NCBI GenBank assembly: GCA_030847615.1
Contig: JAUMIR010000005.1
Location: 107,165,116-107,229,115 of the forward strand
Length of the DNA: 64,000 nucleotides
Direction: 5' to 3'
Source of the DNA: Gambelia wislizenii
Taxonomy: Eukaryota > Chordata > Lepidosauria > Squamata > Crotaphytidae
In this document: piece after piece, positions 22,507 through 33,669 of the stretch
Layout: every line of letters starts with the position of its first letter
Numbering within the stretch: position 1 is the stretch's first letter
Translations under genes and position numbers: made by a program
The notes under the pieces: model-generated
Databases searched by the model: none
Told to the model about the DNA's origin: nothing
What the model saw: the letters and a program-made list of their open reading frames with translations, nothing else

Positions 22507-22787
22507 TTAGTATGAGATAACATTTTCTTATTACAGAATAGACAGGATACCTCTCCACTTATTATTGCTGTTCATGGTGATTACCAGAGTGTGAGGGTAT
22601 GATACTGGCCTTTCCCATTGCCTTGGGTATGCTGCTGGTCCTATTTGTTGGATATCTGTACAGCCAATTGCAAGCACTACCCCTTTAAAAATTTCAGTGG
22701 GGCCTAAATTGAAGTTAGATTTTGTGATGTAGACAAAAGGATGAGGAAAAATATTTGTGAGACATTAGCCTACAAACTGGTGTCTTT

Positions 22788-23118
22788 GGAGATTTTCAGA
22801 CCTGCCAAAATGCATGTCTGCCGCGCGAGCAGCCTCCCGAAACTGCTGCGCGGCAAGGGTCTACTTCGGACGACGCTGTGCCTCTCGCGAAACCGTCCGT
22901 GTCACTTCCGTGAAGCTTCGGACGGCTCGGCGCCATATTTCAATCTCGGGCAACCTCCGTGATTGAAATATGGCGCCGAGCCGTCCGAAGCTTCACGGAA
23001 GTGACACGGACGGTTTCGCGAGAGGCACAGCGTCGTCTGAAGTAGACCCTTGCCGCGCAGCAGTTTCGGGAGGCTGCTCGCGCGGCAGACATGCATTTTG
23101 GCAGGTCTGAAAATCTCC
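22788..23118. mobile_element. Nearly perfect 331-bp palindromic element (family B, copy 1)
   Basis: Left arm 22788-22945 (158 bp), loop 22946-22960 (15 bp, tcgggcaacctccgt), right arm 22961-23118 (158 bp). By eye the arms differ at one position (cttcggacg against cttcagacg). Termini are GGAGATTTTCAGAC and GTCTGAAAATCTCC. The arms are GC- and CpG-rich (ccgcgcgagcag, ctctcgcgaaaccgtccgtg) in an AT-rich neighbourhood. The same peptide can be read from both strands, an artefact of symmetry. Flanking trinucleotides (ttt, tat) do not give a clean duplication. Confidence 0.92.
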
Positions 23119-23129
23119 TATATAAACAA

Positions 23130-23440
23130 CAGCAGCAGCATTTATTTCTTACCCCCCTCTCCCTATGGATTGAGGTGAGGAACAGCAGATTTATACAAAA
23201 CAAGTAATATTAATTAAAATACATATTTAAACAGTTTAAAATTCACAGTTTAAAAATCATCTGGATAGACCTGCCAGAAAAGTCTAGACTTTAACACTAT
23301 TTTAAATTCAGACAGTGCATTCAACTGTTCGGTCTCTTCCAGCAGGCCATTTCAGAGTCTAGGGGCAGATGAAGAAAAAGTCCTCTGGGTGACAGTTGCC
23401 AACCTAGTCCTGGCTGACTGAAGTAAATGACCCTCAGAGG
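23130..23440 (-). mobile_element. LINE 3' fragment, minus strand
   Basis: tttatttcttacccccctct at the left, then a cagtttaaaatt stretch, then gttcggtctcttccagcagg with catttcagagtctaggggca and gaagaaaaagtcctctgggt. This order matches the reverse complement of a common reptilian LINE 3' region (tail ending in a ggtaagaaataaa-like motif). The family is not assigned; coding sequence is absent. Confidence 0.5.
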
Positions 23441-23857
23441 ACCTGAGTGTATATATGTATATATTGACATCATCACATTTTTACACCCCCTTCTCCCAAG
23501 GATGTCAGGGTGGTGACATCCAAGTTTGATTTTATTTGGTCCTCATGGTAACTCTATGAGAAATATCAGATTACACTGAGAGAAGGTCACTGACCCAGCA
23601 AGATTTATACTGTAGCTGAATAGAAGTTGAACACAGTCTCCCCAGTCCATGCCCAACAAATTAGCTACCATATTACACTGCATCTCCTACAGAAATAGGC
23701 ATCACGGCATAAATGTATCAGTGTTGTGTATCTTTGAGAGGTTGGGAAGCTTGATTGTAGCTTCCTGCATTGCATATCATAAAAGCCTTGGAGGATTTCT
23801 CATTTGAAGATACCACAGCTCTGGAATCAGTTGCAAGGGAGATCACCTCACATTGAG
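23441..23857. other. Unannotated stretch
   Basis: 23480-23680 (caccccctt, gatgtcagggtggtgaca, tctatgagaaatatcag) may be a further old SINE or LINE tail, but I cannot place it. No gene seen. Confidence 0.4.
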
Positions 23858-23923
23858 AATTTTGCCCCAAACATATGATTTGCTGTTACATTATTCTTCC
23901 TCCTGGTGCTTTGTGTGTGTGTT
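23858..23923 (+). repeat. Direct repeat, copy 1 (partner at 25037-25103)
   Basis: aattttgccccaaacatatg, atttgctgttacattattct and tcctcctggtgctttgtgtg are repeated with a few changes at 25037-25103, on either side of the hydrolase and 3' region. DIRS/Ngaro-like elements carry split direct repeats, so this may be part of their terminal structure, or a duplicated flank. Confidence 0.75.
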
Positions 23924-24001
23924 GGTCAGTGGATGTCCTCCTATCGGCGTTATGTTTGTCCGCTCACTTATTAACCTGTTGTCTTCTCCTTTTGTTTTAC
24001 A

Positions 24002-24595
24002 GAGTTTAGGTCGATGCCAGTGAGGCTGTGGGTGCTGATTTGCGGCCACAGTATGGTTTACTGGGCAGTGTGGCAGGCCCGGATGTGTCATTTTGGGCCT
24101 CACCTGAGTCTGGGGAATAGGGAATGGTTGGGGAGGAGGGGTCTTTGCTGGCACGGCCTGATGCCATTGCTCTTTGGGGAGTGCCAAGGGCCTCCACCAG
24201 ATGTTCTTATCATACATTTGGGTGGGAATGATTTGGGACTTTTGAAAGGGAAGGCTCTGGTTTTGCAGGTGATCCATGACATGCGTGCAATCAGGTCTCG
24301 GTGGCCTGACGTTACCATCATGTGGTCAGCCATGTTGCCTAGAAGGCTTTTGGCAAGGGGATGGCGATCCCCATCAAATTGACAAGGCCAGGCGGGGGGG
24401 CAAATGGGAGATCAAGAATGCCATGCATAAGGGGCTGGGTTATTATCTGCCACATCTGAGCATTATGTTCAAGAGGCCCGAGCTCTACAGAGCAGATGGG
24501 GTTCATCTCTCAGACACTGGAAATTTAATATTTTTGGGTGATCTTCAGCAGGGGGTGAGGGACCTTTTGGACAAGCTGGTGGGGGAAACGGACTA
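24002..24595 (+). pseudogene. SGNH/GDSL-type hydrolase of an Ngaro-like retrotransposon (frameshifted)
   Basis: Several Ngaro/DIRS-like elements carry an SGNH hydrolase domain of unknown role. Its blocks are visible: GHS (bases 24044-24052, nucleophile serine region, in VLICGHSMVYWAV), LIIHLGGNDLG (GGND at 24221-24232, block III) and RADGVHLSDTGN (catalytic D and H, 24495-24506). The first two lie in the frame that begins at 24014 and ends at about 24382; the last lies in a second frame ending at 24596, so one indel falls near 24350-24385. A pyrimidine-rich run ending in TTTTACAG at 23993-24002 directly before the domain looks like a splice acceptor, as expected if the domain is joined by splicing. 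No intact enzyme can be made. Confidence 0.8.
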
Positions 24596-25036
24596 ATTGG
24601 GCACTTGCCCCTTTCTGTGGCAGGAAAGGGGGAGGTGTAGATTCAGTGGGCATCTTGGCACCAATTTCGGTGAAGAATGGGTCTCTGGAAGGGTCACTTC
24701 AGGTCATGTGGCCTAAGGGGACAGAAGGAGACCCACCTTGAGGTTGGCCTGAAGGATAATCTTTCACCTTAATCTGTGTGGCTTGGGTGAGGGACTTTTG
24801 GGTTGACCTTCGAGATGCGGGCAGGCTGGTGAGCAACCCCATTCATTGGGGTTCCTCTCCAGGACCCAGGTGTTCTCTTGGGAAGGCTGAGGGGTGTGGT
24901 CTATCATAGACCTACTGCCTCAGCTGATCCCTCACCAGGTTGCCTCCCTCTACTGAAGATCTTAGAGGGCATTAAATAGGTTGAATCTCATAAAATACTT
25001 TGTGTGTGGTCTCATTATTCCCACAGTCAGCCGGCA

Positions 25037-25103
25037 ATTTTGTCCCAAATGTATGATTTGCTGCTACATGATTCTTCCTCCTGGTGCTGTGTGTGTGTGT
25101 GCA
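25037..25103 (+). repeat. Direct repeat, copy 2
   Basis: Matches 23858-23923 with substitutions such as tgtcccaaatgtatg for tgccccaaacatatg, and ends in a longer (TG)n run. Confidence 0.75.
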
Positions 25104-26229
25104 TATGCACACATGTCTGCATGCATTTGAGAGAAAAAGCAATGGGAGACTGAAATTGGTAGAAGAGGATCAACACAGGAAGGAAGCGTTCATTTCACTT
25201 TCTTATCATTCATCTATTTAGAATTACTCGAGGCTTCTTTTCTCCCAGTGGGAAAGATAACCAATTATTTCCTGGTGGAAGAAAAGTAGGTTAGGGATGG
25301 GATGAATTTGAGCCCGTAATCAGGGAAAATTAGACTATAACAACTGGGGTGTAATTCTATGCTTATTTTATTCTACAATTCGCAGAATAATTATTTGAAA
25401 AGTTTTCTCACTGCTGCATGAGATTACAGGGGATTTTATGGAGGGGTTTTTATGCTGCACTTTTAAAAATAAATGTTTGTTTTTCATATTTCCAGACTTT
25501 CATTGCTGGAAGGACCTGAACCATCTGGAGCAGATTTTCAGTGAGCATAGGAATTTTTTCCTGTGTTCCTGATCCAGCTTTTTCTAAAACCAAACCAAAC
25601 CAAACCCTGAAAATAAAAAGAATAAAAGTCTGTTGGGGGGAAGTTCCTTTCAAAGTGCCAGCTACAGTCTTAGAGAAAATGTCCTCAGTCATACCTAATT
25701 CTTTGCATGTTACACCCAATTCCTTGCATGTTACACATACTTTGACTACTGCCCACTGTTACCTTAAGAGGTGGGTAGAATGTTGGTGTCTCACCCACAA
25801 TGCCAGTATCTCCTTGAAATTTGGAAGAACTATAGGTCAGCAAGGAGGCCTGCAAGAGGAGGGTAACTCGGGATCTTTTCACCTATATATACCAGTACTA
25901 ACTGTAGAGAGCACACCAGTTTAAGTTAAAGTATTTTATTTAATTAACACAGGGGATATGGTAACATGGATACACACTTAAGAACCATACAACCTTGTGT
26001 CTTGGGAGGGACCAAACATAAAATGGCCCTTATTTAACCCAGTTCTTGTGTCTCATCTTATTTTGGGATTGGTCATCAACAACTGTGACCCTGCTTTTGC
26101 ACTTTCTTCCTTGAGTTTCTTCAATTGTCATTCCAACTCTTTGCTATCATGTGTGGATAGTATAGTGTCATCTGTGTATCTTAAATTATTGATGTTTCTT
26201 CCTCCAATTGTCAAGCCATTTTACTCTAA
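25104..26229. other. Unannotated, with a small tandem duplication and a recurring sequence
   Basis: 25697-25736 carries a 22-bp near-tandem duplication (ccaattccttgcatgttaca). 25925-25990 (taaagtattttatttaatta, then aacacaggggatatggtaac, then cttaagaaccatac) is similar to 55152-55220, so it belongs to an unidentified repeat. The peptide frame at 25997-26398 reads into the palindrome and is not meaningful. Confidence 0.5.
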
Positions 26230-26583
26230 GGACATTTACAGACAATCCTTTCCGCGCAAGGATCGCCCGGGAGAGGTTCGTTGCAGCAGCGCAGCAGAGG
26301 GTCGATTTCGGACGATGCCATACCTGCTGCGAGATCGTCCATCCCTCTTGCACTTAGGCTTGGAGCCTGCCATGCTATATTCGGCAAGATTTTATTAACG
26401 GACAACCTCTGTGAATAAAATCTTGCCGAATATAGTGCAGCAGGATCCAAGCCTAAGTGCAAGAGGGATGGACAATCTCGCAGCAGGGATGTCGTCGTCG
26501 TCCGAAATCAACCCTCTGCCACGTTGCTACAACGAACCTCTCCCGGGCGGTCCTTGCGCAGCAAGGATCATCTGAAAATGTCC
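26230..26583. mobile_element. Palindromic element (family B, copy 2)
   Basis: A 354-bp inverted-repeat element: GGACATTTACAGACAATCC at the left end, TCATCTGAAAATGTCC at the right, flanked by the 3-bp duplication TAA (26227-26229, 26584-26586). Long arms meet at aacggacaacctctgtg, whose complement matches the loop of the 36.5-kb copy and, more loosely, that at 22.9 kb. Arms include ggatcgcccgggagaggttc and gattttattaacgg. They differ by more changes than in copy 1, so this copy is older. Confidence 0.9.
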
Positions 26584-26596
26584 TAAATCTAATCTA

Positions 26597-27201
26597 GGGG
26601 TGCGGCTATAGGATCATAAAAAAATCCATATGGGGAAAAAAAAAATACGAACAGCCTGTCGTTTGTATGCATACGAACCAGCTATACGATTTTTAAGCCC
26701 CCTAAGCTCTGTATGACTCCCTCTTCCCAAAGCTGGCTGGAGCGAGCAAGCCAAGCGGCAGTTTTAAATCTCCCGCTGCTTTTTTTTTTTTTTTTAAAGA
26801 TTCCTGGTTTGTGGACAGTTGGTTTTCCGTATTTACAATATAAAATAAAAATAAATAAACATATAAATTCACGGACTTACCGGACGCTTACTAGTCGGGA
26901 AACCAACATGGCGGCCGCTCCCAATTCCCCTCTGTGCTAGCCACGCCCCCTCTACTCGGCCAGCCAATCAGATTACCCTGCCTGTTCGTATGTGTGCGAA
27001 CGGACCATACAGACCCGTCAGCCATCCGAACGGCATACGGATTTCTCTTCGCGATCCGCTTTCCCTCCCGAATGCCGCGTGTACGTATTTCAGGTTGGAA
27101 AACCACCCCCCTTTTGCATTCGTGTGCATCCGAACAGCCGTTTGTACCAAAGCGTGAACTTCCACATGCCGTACGTATTATTTAAATCGTGTAGACGGGA
27201 C
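26597..27201. mobile_element. CpG-rich MITE with 3-bp duplication CTA (family D, copy 1)
   Basis: A 605-bp element bounded by CTA at 26594-26596 and 27202-27204. Left end GGGGTGCGGCTATAGGATC; right end reads, in reverse complement, GTCCCGTCTACACGATTTAA, a terminus also seen (as GGGCTAGTCTACACAATG) in the element nested at 37580. The interior is unusually rich in CpG (for example acggacttaccggacgctta, cgaacggcatacgg) and holds AACATGGCGGCCGC, CACGCCCCC and a CCAAT box. No transposase. The termini suggest a 3-bp-TSD superfamily such as PIF/Harbinger, which is inference. Confidence 0.75.
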
Positions 27202-27204
27202 CTA

Positions 27205-28972
27205 GCTTTCCCTTTGGTTTCATCTGCATATAAATTTAACAGAGTAATGAAGTGCCACCTTGTCTGTCCCCTTTGCCACTAGCAAAATATTCTGTTTCTT
27301 TATATTCTGTCCTGACAATGGCCTCTTACCCTGAGTAAAGGTTATGCATCAGGATAATAATGAAATATTGTGACATGCCTACTTATTTTAGTGCAATCCA
27401 TAGTTTTCCATGATTTGTACAATGAAAGGCTTTGCTATAATTTATGAAACACAGGTGGATTTTTCCTCCCTGAAATTCCTCTGAAATATTTGGGTGCACT
27501 GTTATTCACAATATGTTTGCACTATGTTGCAGCATATAAATGAAGAAATGAAACAAATAATTTTCAATTGATATTATAATAACAAGCTCAGCACATGTGG
27601 AACAACTTTAGACTTCTCTGTGTGTGCATGTGTGTGTCCACGCCAGGAATTTCATCTTAGAAAGGGGTATTTTGGTTTCACTTCTTCAATGCTTAATGAA
27701 AACAGAGGGGGCTATGCAGCTGAGTTATCACACTGGACTCCAGTAGGAAAGCAGAAGTGCAGCCACCCAAAAAATTATCATTACAATAAGAGACAGAACA
27801 GCAAATGGATTTTCATGCATGGCAAAATAATGTAATAAACTGAGCAAGGCCTCTGACTTGATAAATCATGTGGTCATAGCAAGGGAAAAACAATTTGCTT
27901 AAATTTTAAAATCTTCAATGGAGCTATAAAACAAGCCAGTTGCCCTCACTGAGTACTTGTAGCATCACTATTTTATCCCCCTGCATTCCTTCATATCATG
28001 TCATTATTGTTGAATTTGTAGTTTGGAGTTTAATCCTATACATGCTTATGGGAGTTGGGTTCATTGAATTAAGCAGGGCTTATTGGTGATGGCCAGAATC
28101 AGAAAGCATACACACAAATTGAAAAGTGGGAGAGAGAAGAACTGACAAGTTCTTCAAAAAGAATAACACTGTTCTTTTCTTATCACAAGAAATATTAGCA
28201 ACTGATGGAGCTGAAGCATGTAGATGAATTGGCACAGAACAAACAAAACAGAGAGGGGGAGATCATTGATGGAGAAGACTATGGTCTGAGGGAAGCTCTT
28301 CAGAGTCAGTAACAATATCTTAAGTCTACACATTTCAGTTGAATTGATTTTTGCTAAGACTCTACCAAAATCTTCAAATTTCTTCATATTTGAGATGTTC
28401 AAGATTCAAATTTGTAAGAAACTGAAACCGACAGATTGGCCCAAGACTTTGGTGTTTGGCTCTTAAATGTCTGGCTTTGAATCTCTATATTCAGCCACTT
28501 TCAACCTGAGGTGAAATTCTCACCTCCTTTTTTCCCTGAGAGGCTCAACTTTAACACTAAATTGGGCAAAATGCAACCCCATGACTATTTGAGGGGGGGT
28601 CATGTGACCTCAGGGGGATCACTTTTGCTTCAGATGTCCTCTAGGGGCTATAGGGAGTGTTTTCACCAGGTTTTTGGCCCCACTGGACCATTTTAGGCTC
28701 AGGAAACACCCTTTTCTAAGATAGCTTTAAAAGGCCTCATCAGAGGATCCAAAACAGGGTGAAAGTGCCCTTCAACCCCAGAGAGTTTGGGGGGCATTTA
28801 GTGGGAGGCAGTCTTTTTGTGAGGGGGTGAATCTTTTGGCGGGATGCTTCTCCATGTTCTCCTGGGGAGATAATGGAGTCACTGAGCTTGCCTTTGTTAC
28901 CCAACCCTGCTTAATATTGATAGGGCAGGCAAGTACAATGCATTTCTCTACATGCTGGCAATGGCTGTATCT
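27205..28972. other. Unannotated stretch
   Basis: AT-rich 27205-28500, then a slightly GC-richer stretch to 28970. Short frames without family resemblance. Nothing recognised. Confidence 0.45.
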
Positions 28973-29484
28973 TGTCAGGATCTGCCTCTCCGTGCAGGGC
29001 TGGGCTCCTGGCTCTCTGTACAGGACTAGGCCCTGGTTATGGAAGTCTTGAAGGAACCAGGGCCAAGGTGTCAGGCATAGCTGGCTGCACTCATGCGGCA
29101 CACCTGGAGCAGCCAGGGGACCTGCTATTTAAGAGCAGCATTCTCCCCTCAGCATTTGCCACAACAACACAGTCTTCTGTGCTGTCTGTAGCTGCACCTT
29201 GGACCTCACCTTGACCAGCTACTTGTGTTTGGACCTTCACTTGCCTCTTGAACCTGCCTCTGCTTCTGGCCCCTGGGTACCTGGTACATGTTTGACTTTT
29301 GGCTTGTATTTGGACCTTTGCTTATCTTTAACCCTACCTGAAGTTTGGACTCTTTTTTCTGTGCTCCTGACCACTGAACCTACCTTATTTCTGATCTTCG
29401 AGTTATAGTTCCCCATCTCCCTGCCTGCCCCGGCCCTGGCGTCTCTGCTCCAAGACCCTGCTGCCCACATCCTGGATCCTGACA
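28973..29484 (+). mobile_element. Solo LTR, probably Ty3/Gypsy-type
   Basis: A 512-bp sequence starting TGTCAGGATC and ending GATCCTGACA, a 10-bp perfect terminal inversion with canonical TG...CA ends. Flanks are TATCT and TATTT, a 5-bp duplication with one change. It contains a TATA-like gctatttaagagcag at 29127-29141. It is C+T rich with spaced ttggacctt and cttgaacctgcct repeats. No internal retroviral sequence adjoins either side, so it is a solo LTR. Strand is inferred from the TATA-like box. Confidence 0.8.
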
Positions 29485-32400
29485 TATTTGTTTAAGCTGG
29501 CTAGTGAGATGGAGGAGAATTCCCCCCCACACACACACCCTGGTTTGGTTCTGAAGAATACCAATACCAAAATTTACAAGTTTCTTCATATTCGGAACAG
29601 CTGGACTTGAGGTTTAAATAATTCATGTATAGGAGAAAATGAAGCTGATAAACTCAGGACACATTCTAAGCAAGGTGAGACTGATGTAAGGCCTAATGGA
29701 AGGAAAATTGGAAGGAAGAAGAGCAACAGGAGAACAAGGCCTAGGTAGAATTACCTAAAGAAAATTGGATTAAAAAGATGGTGATGTAGGCTGACCTTAA
29801 AAGGTAGAGCAGTGTTGCTGTAGACCAAAGAAAAATGTTCAAAGGATGTTCAGCTGCTTTTGATGTCATGGTAGGCTGTTATCCTTGTACGAAGCTTACA
29901 GTAATATTAACAAGAATTGCTTGGATATTCCAAGTCCACAAAACACTGAAAGTGGAAGTCAGTAAGAGAAAATGTCATGGCTAATTGTCACTTATGGAGT
30001 CATCAACACCCTTTTTACATTGATTGAAAGCTAGCTAGTGGTGATCACCACATGGTAGTGAGTAAGGTTATGTGATTCAGTACTTCTTTTTGACCTTTTG
30101 GATTATAATTTCATTGCATGACCCCATGTTCTGCAATGATGAGAAGAGAAAAACCTCAATCTGTTCTCTTAATCCAATTCATAACTTGAGAAGCCTCTAC
30201 CCCTCCCATGTGTTTTAGTTTTTTCCCCTGTGAACAAAGGGTGGGAATCAGATGTGGCCCCTAGATCTTTTTAGACTACCACTCTCAGCTTTCCTCACCA
30301 TTGACTATGCTGGCCTGCTGGGACCTACAGTCAAGCAACATCTGGTGGGGCACATTTACTATCCCTGCTGTAAACTAAAAGGGTCAAAATACTTGAAGGG
30401 AATAACATGGTATGATAAAACCATGGTACACAACCTAGGGTAAATTAATTAATCAATCCATCACACTCATTTAATGAAGGATGCAAGCTTGGATGCCTTC
30501 AGCCTTAAACATCTGGGACATAATTTAAAATATATATTTAGCTTTTCTCTGCTTGAAACTCATTACAACTAACTTGACTATCAGAAATTCTCCCACACCA
30601 TCTGCCAGTAAGTTTCTCAGTTACTTACCTTTTATAGGTGGGTGATATCTCATGTCTGGTTCAGTTCAAAGTAATACATTTCATTCATTTTTATTATTAT
30701 TATTAAAAAGGATGTATGTGTTTTCAATGAATCAGGAAATCCCTAGTATTTTCTTGAAATGGGATTCCTACCCCTCCAGAAGTATTCCAAAAGAAGAGAA
30801 AAGATTAATTTGATTTCACAGATCAAAATATTATTACAATGATATTATTACAATGAATATGCATGAGAGGCAAGAGAGGAAAGATTTGTAAAACAAAATG
30901 ATGTTCCATGCTGACCTCAATGACATTTTTCTCTTCCAGATTGGTTCTAGAATATAAAGGTATACATGCAGTAGTGAATGAGATATGGCATTCTGCAAAG
31001 CAAATGTGCACCCCAGAAGGGCACAGTCTAGTGCTTGAAAGTTAGTATTATCATTATTATATATTTATGTAGTACCATCAGTCTACGGGGCAATTTACAA
31101 AGTAAAACAACAACAAATGTTACCCAAATTATTGGGGGTTCATGGGAACCCCACTCACATTAGCTGTTAATATGCAGAATTTTAATCAGTTCAATATGGC
31201 AGCGAGAGGCCAGGTAAGTATGGGATCGTTTGATCTATCTACTAACTGATGAGACTAACAGCCAGGAAATAAAATAAAATGTTTATTTAATTGAAAAATA
31301 ACCTTAGAAGTACTGATACCAACACTCGGGCTTCAAGCAATCACACAAGGCTAGCAAAGAAAGTAGGAAGTATTGGGATCGAGGAATAGAATTCAGGATG
31401 AGGGGCTATACTATACCTGTCTGAAGAGCAGAGATTCATGCAGAGAAGAAGTACCGCTATGTGTGCCAGGTGACGCAGCAAACCAAAAGAGTGATGGCCT
31501 CTTGGAAACTGAGCACATTTTGGTGGTATTTTGGGGTAATATTTATATTCAATATTTACCCTTAAGGGGTGTTATGAGTGAATACAATGTTAGCTGGAGT
31601 TTCCCACACTTGGACAATGGAAGCTCCTGCTATGTTAACAATACCTAATGGCTAAAACATTAAGACTGATGGGTCTCAGGCAACCTTCTATTGTTAGTGA
31701 GGGGTGTGGAGGAAAAACAGTTTGCAGAGTAATGAGTTTTCCGGCCACTTGATTGAGTTAGTGAATGACTCACTTCCAGGTGCATCCAGGTGAATTAACA
31801 CATTTCCACCCTAACTCACTGTCCAAGGGCGATCCACATAATTACTACCCAAGTGTGTCTTTTAGGAATTTGGGATGGCCTTTCCTTAGGCTTTCTGAGT
31901 AAACCTTGAGTCCTTGCATTTGGGAGGTCTTGGTCTACTACCAGCCACGTGGAATGCCGATAAATAAGTCAGTTTATGAGATATAGCTAATTGATGAATG
32001 ATTGGAAGTGTGGGGGATTCAGGGCAGGTAACACACACACATACACAAAAACAGCCAGCCCTACCAAAGGCATACATTCTTGCACAGATACATACATGGG
32101 GGGGGGGGATAATAGAAATATAAAACCAATGCAATACAATTGGAAATGAATTATCCAGACAGAAATACAAAAATCAATGCAACAAACTAACAAATACATA
32201 TAATCAAAACAGGTAAGATAATAAAACAATATTATACTAATGTTCTATGTGCTGGTACATGTTCTGCTCTGGACCTCTATGTGCCCGTCACTGGGGCATT
32301 AAGCTCCGTCATGAAACAAGTAGAGGCCCATTCAGGATTGTGTATACCCTGCCTGATACACACCTGTACAAAAGTTATTTTTTTAAAAAAATAAATATTT

Positions 32401-33669
32401 TCACTTATATTTCCAAGAACTTCACAAACATCATAGCTGGATTTTAGTAAGTAATTATTTAATTTCCTGTTTCTAATATATATATTGTAGTTGTTTTTTT
32501 CAAAAAAAAAAATCTGAATACTACAATTTGCTCTCCTGTTATAGAAACACATTCTTCTCTCATCTGCTTCACTGTGACCTTAATATCCAGAAGAAAGCAT
32601 GAGTCAGCAGATGGAATCCTGTTGGTAACATACACTTTGTGGAGTGTATTCACCACTTTCTTCTGTAAACCTCACCCATCATTAGTATGGCAGAAGATCA
32701 TATCCTCCCAGGGACATATCATGTCAAGGAAAGTCAGGGAGTGTTGGAGAAGCAGCTGGCTGGAGTTTTGCAATTGGGCAATGAGCAAACATATCTGTTT
32801 TCTAGCTTTATAGATAAATGATTGCATTTCCTGCATCCTTCCTGTTTGCATTTATTTCTTCTTATCTTCACTCATTCCTATTCAGTAGGTGGATTCCCTC
32901 CCCCCAAAAATTATCCCAGGCTCAAACCAGTGACAAGGGAATGGGGAAAAATCATAAGGTGTGATTGTTCACCCATATTCTAGAAAGCTTTTAGTGCTTT
33001 TAAAGAACAATACAATTTGAGCTGCTTCATTTTTGCTCATGCTTCTAAGCTATATCTAAATTACCACATTATCAAAAAAGAGAGAAGAGAGAAAAGCTTT
33101 CTGATTTACAACTGTTTATTCTGGTGTGACTGCCAAGAAGTTGGATCACCATCACATCATCTTCCTGAGAAGTTATTCAAGAGAAGTTAAACGAAGGGCA
33201 AGTGATCCTACATAGTCCTCTAAGAAGGGATTAATAGTCAAGCCCATTCATCTCTCACCCACTAAATTCAATGGGTCTTATTCACAAGTATGAATATATG
33301 AGTGAATATATATGGAACAGATATTGTTAGTACACCTATACCACTATGGGTGGCAACAAGAATACAGAGAGTTCTGTTTGGGATGAAAGATAGAAAGACT
33401 GGGACTGCAAGGAAAATCCTACCTACTGAGATCTAGCAATATAAAGATTTCAACCTGTGATGTCTTTCATTAATAATCTTTAGCTATGTCACAAATCTAT
33501 CCTCTTTTTTTAAAGGAAGCTGGCATCCTGTTGGGAAGTTACATCATCGTTATAAACCAATTTACAATCATGCAAAGTTGAATTGTGCCTCTCTGGAGAG
33601 GAGCAGAGATATAACGATGCCATTAGAACAGTGTATAAGTAGAGCCAGCAACACGGCTGTTGTGCAACA
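29485..33669. other. Largely unannotated stretch
   Basis: Contains the hAT MITE at 30236-30367 (listed separately) and homopolymer runs (G at about 32099-32108). 31030-31330 (ttattatatatttatgtagt; aaataaaatgtttatttaat) looks like retroposon debris. No gene recognised; open frames lie on both strands with no family resemblance. Confidence 0.45.
30236..30367. mobile_element. hAT-type MITE, 132 bp
   Basis: Inverted halves: aagggtgggaatcagatgtg, gcccctagatctttttagac and taccactctc on the left; the right half reads in complement as cagggatagtaaatgtgccc, caccagatgttgcttgactg. Flanks CTGTGAAC (30228-30235) and CTGTAAAC (30368-30375) form an 8-bp duplication with one change. The sequence matches the very common amniote pattern ending in a CAGATGTTGTTGGACTACAA-like arm. 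Confidence 0.75.

Larger units (their letters stand above)
23858..25036 (+). mobile_element. DIRS/Ngaro-like element, hydrolase region and 3' end
   Basis: A 3' portion of a tyrosine-recombinase retrotransposon. It holds a broken SGNH hydrolase frame (24002-24595) and about 440 bp of 3' untranslated sequence that shares blocks with the remnant at 10.1-10.7 kb (cctctccagg, acccaggtgttct, cttgggaaggctgagggg). Gag, RT and recombinase sequences are missing on this copy. A diverged copy of the first 65 bp (starting aattttgccccaaacatatg) follows the element at 25037. Confidence 0.75.

Noticed and set aside
22741..23203. Open frames on both strands giving nearly the same peptide (MHVCRASSLPKLL)
   Set aside because: Produced by the perfect palindrome; not a protein family. 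The same applies to paired frames at 10762-11025, 26226-26462 and 36514-36931.
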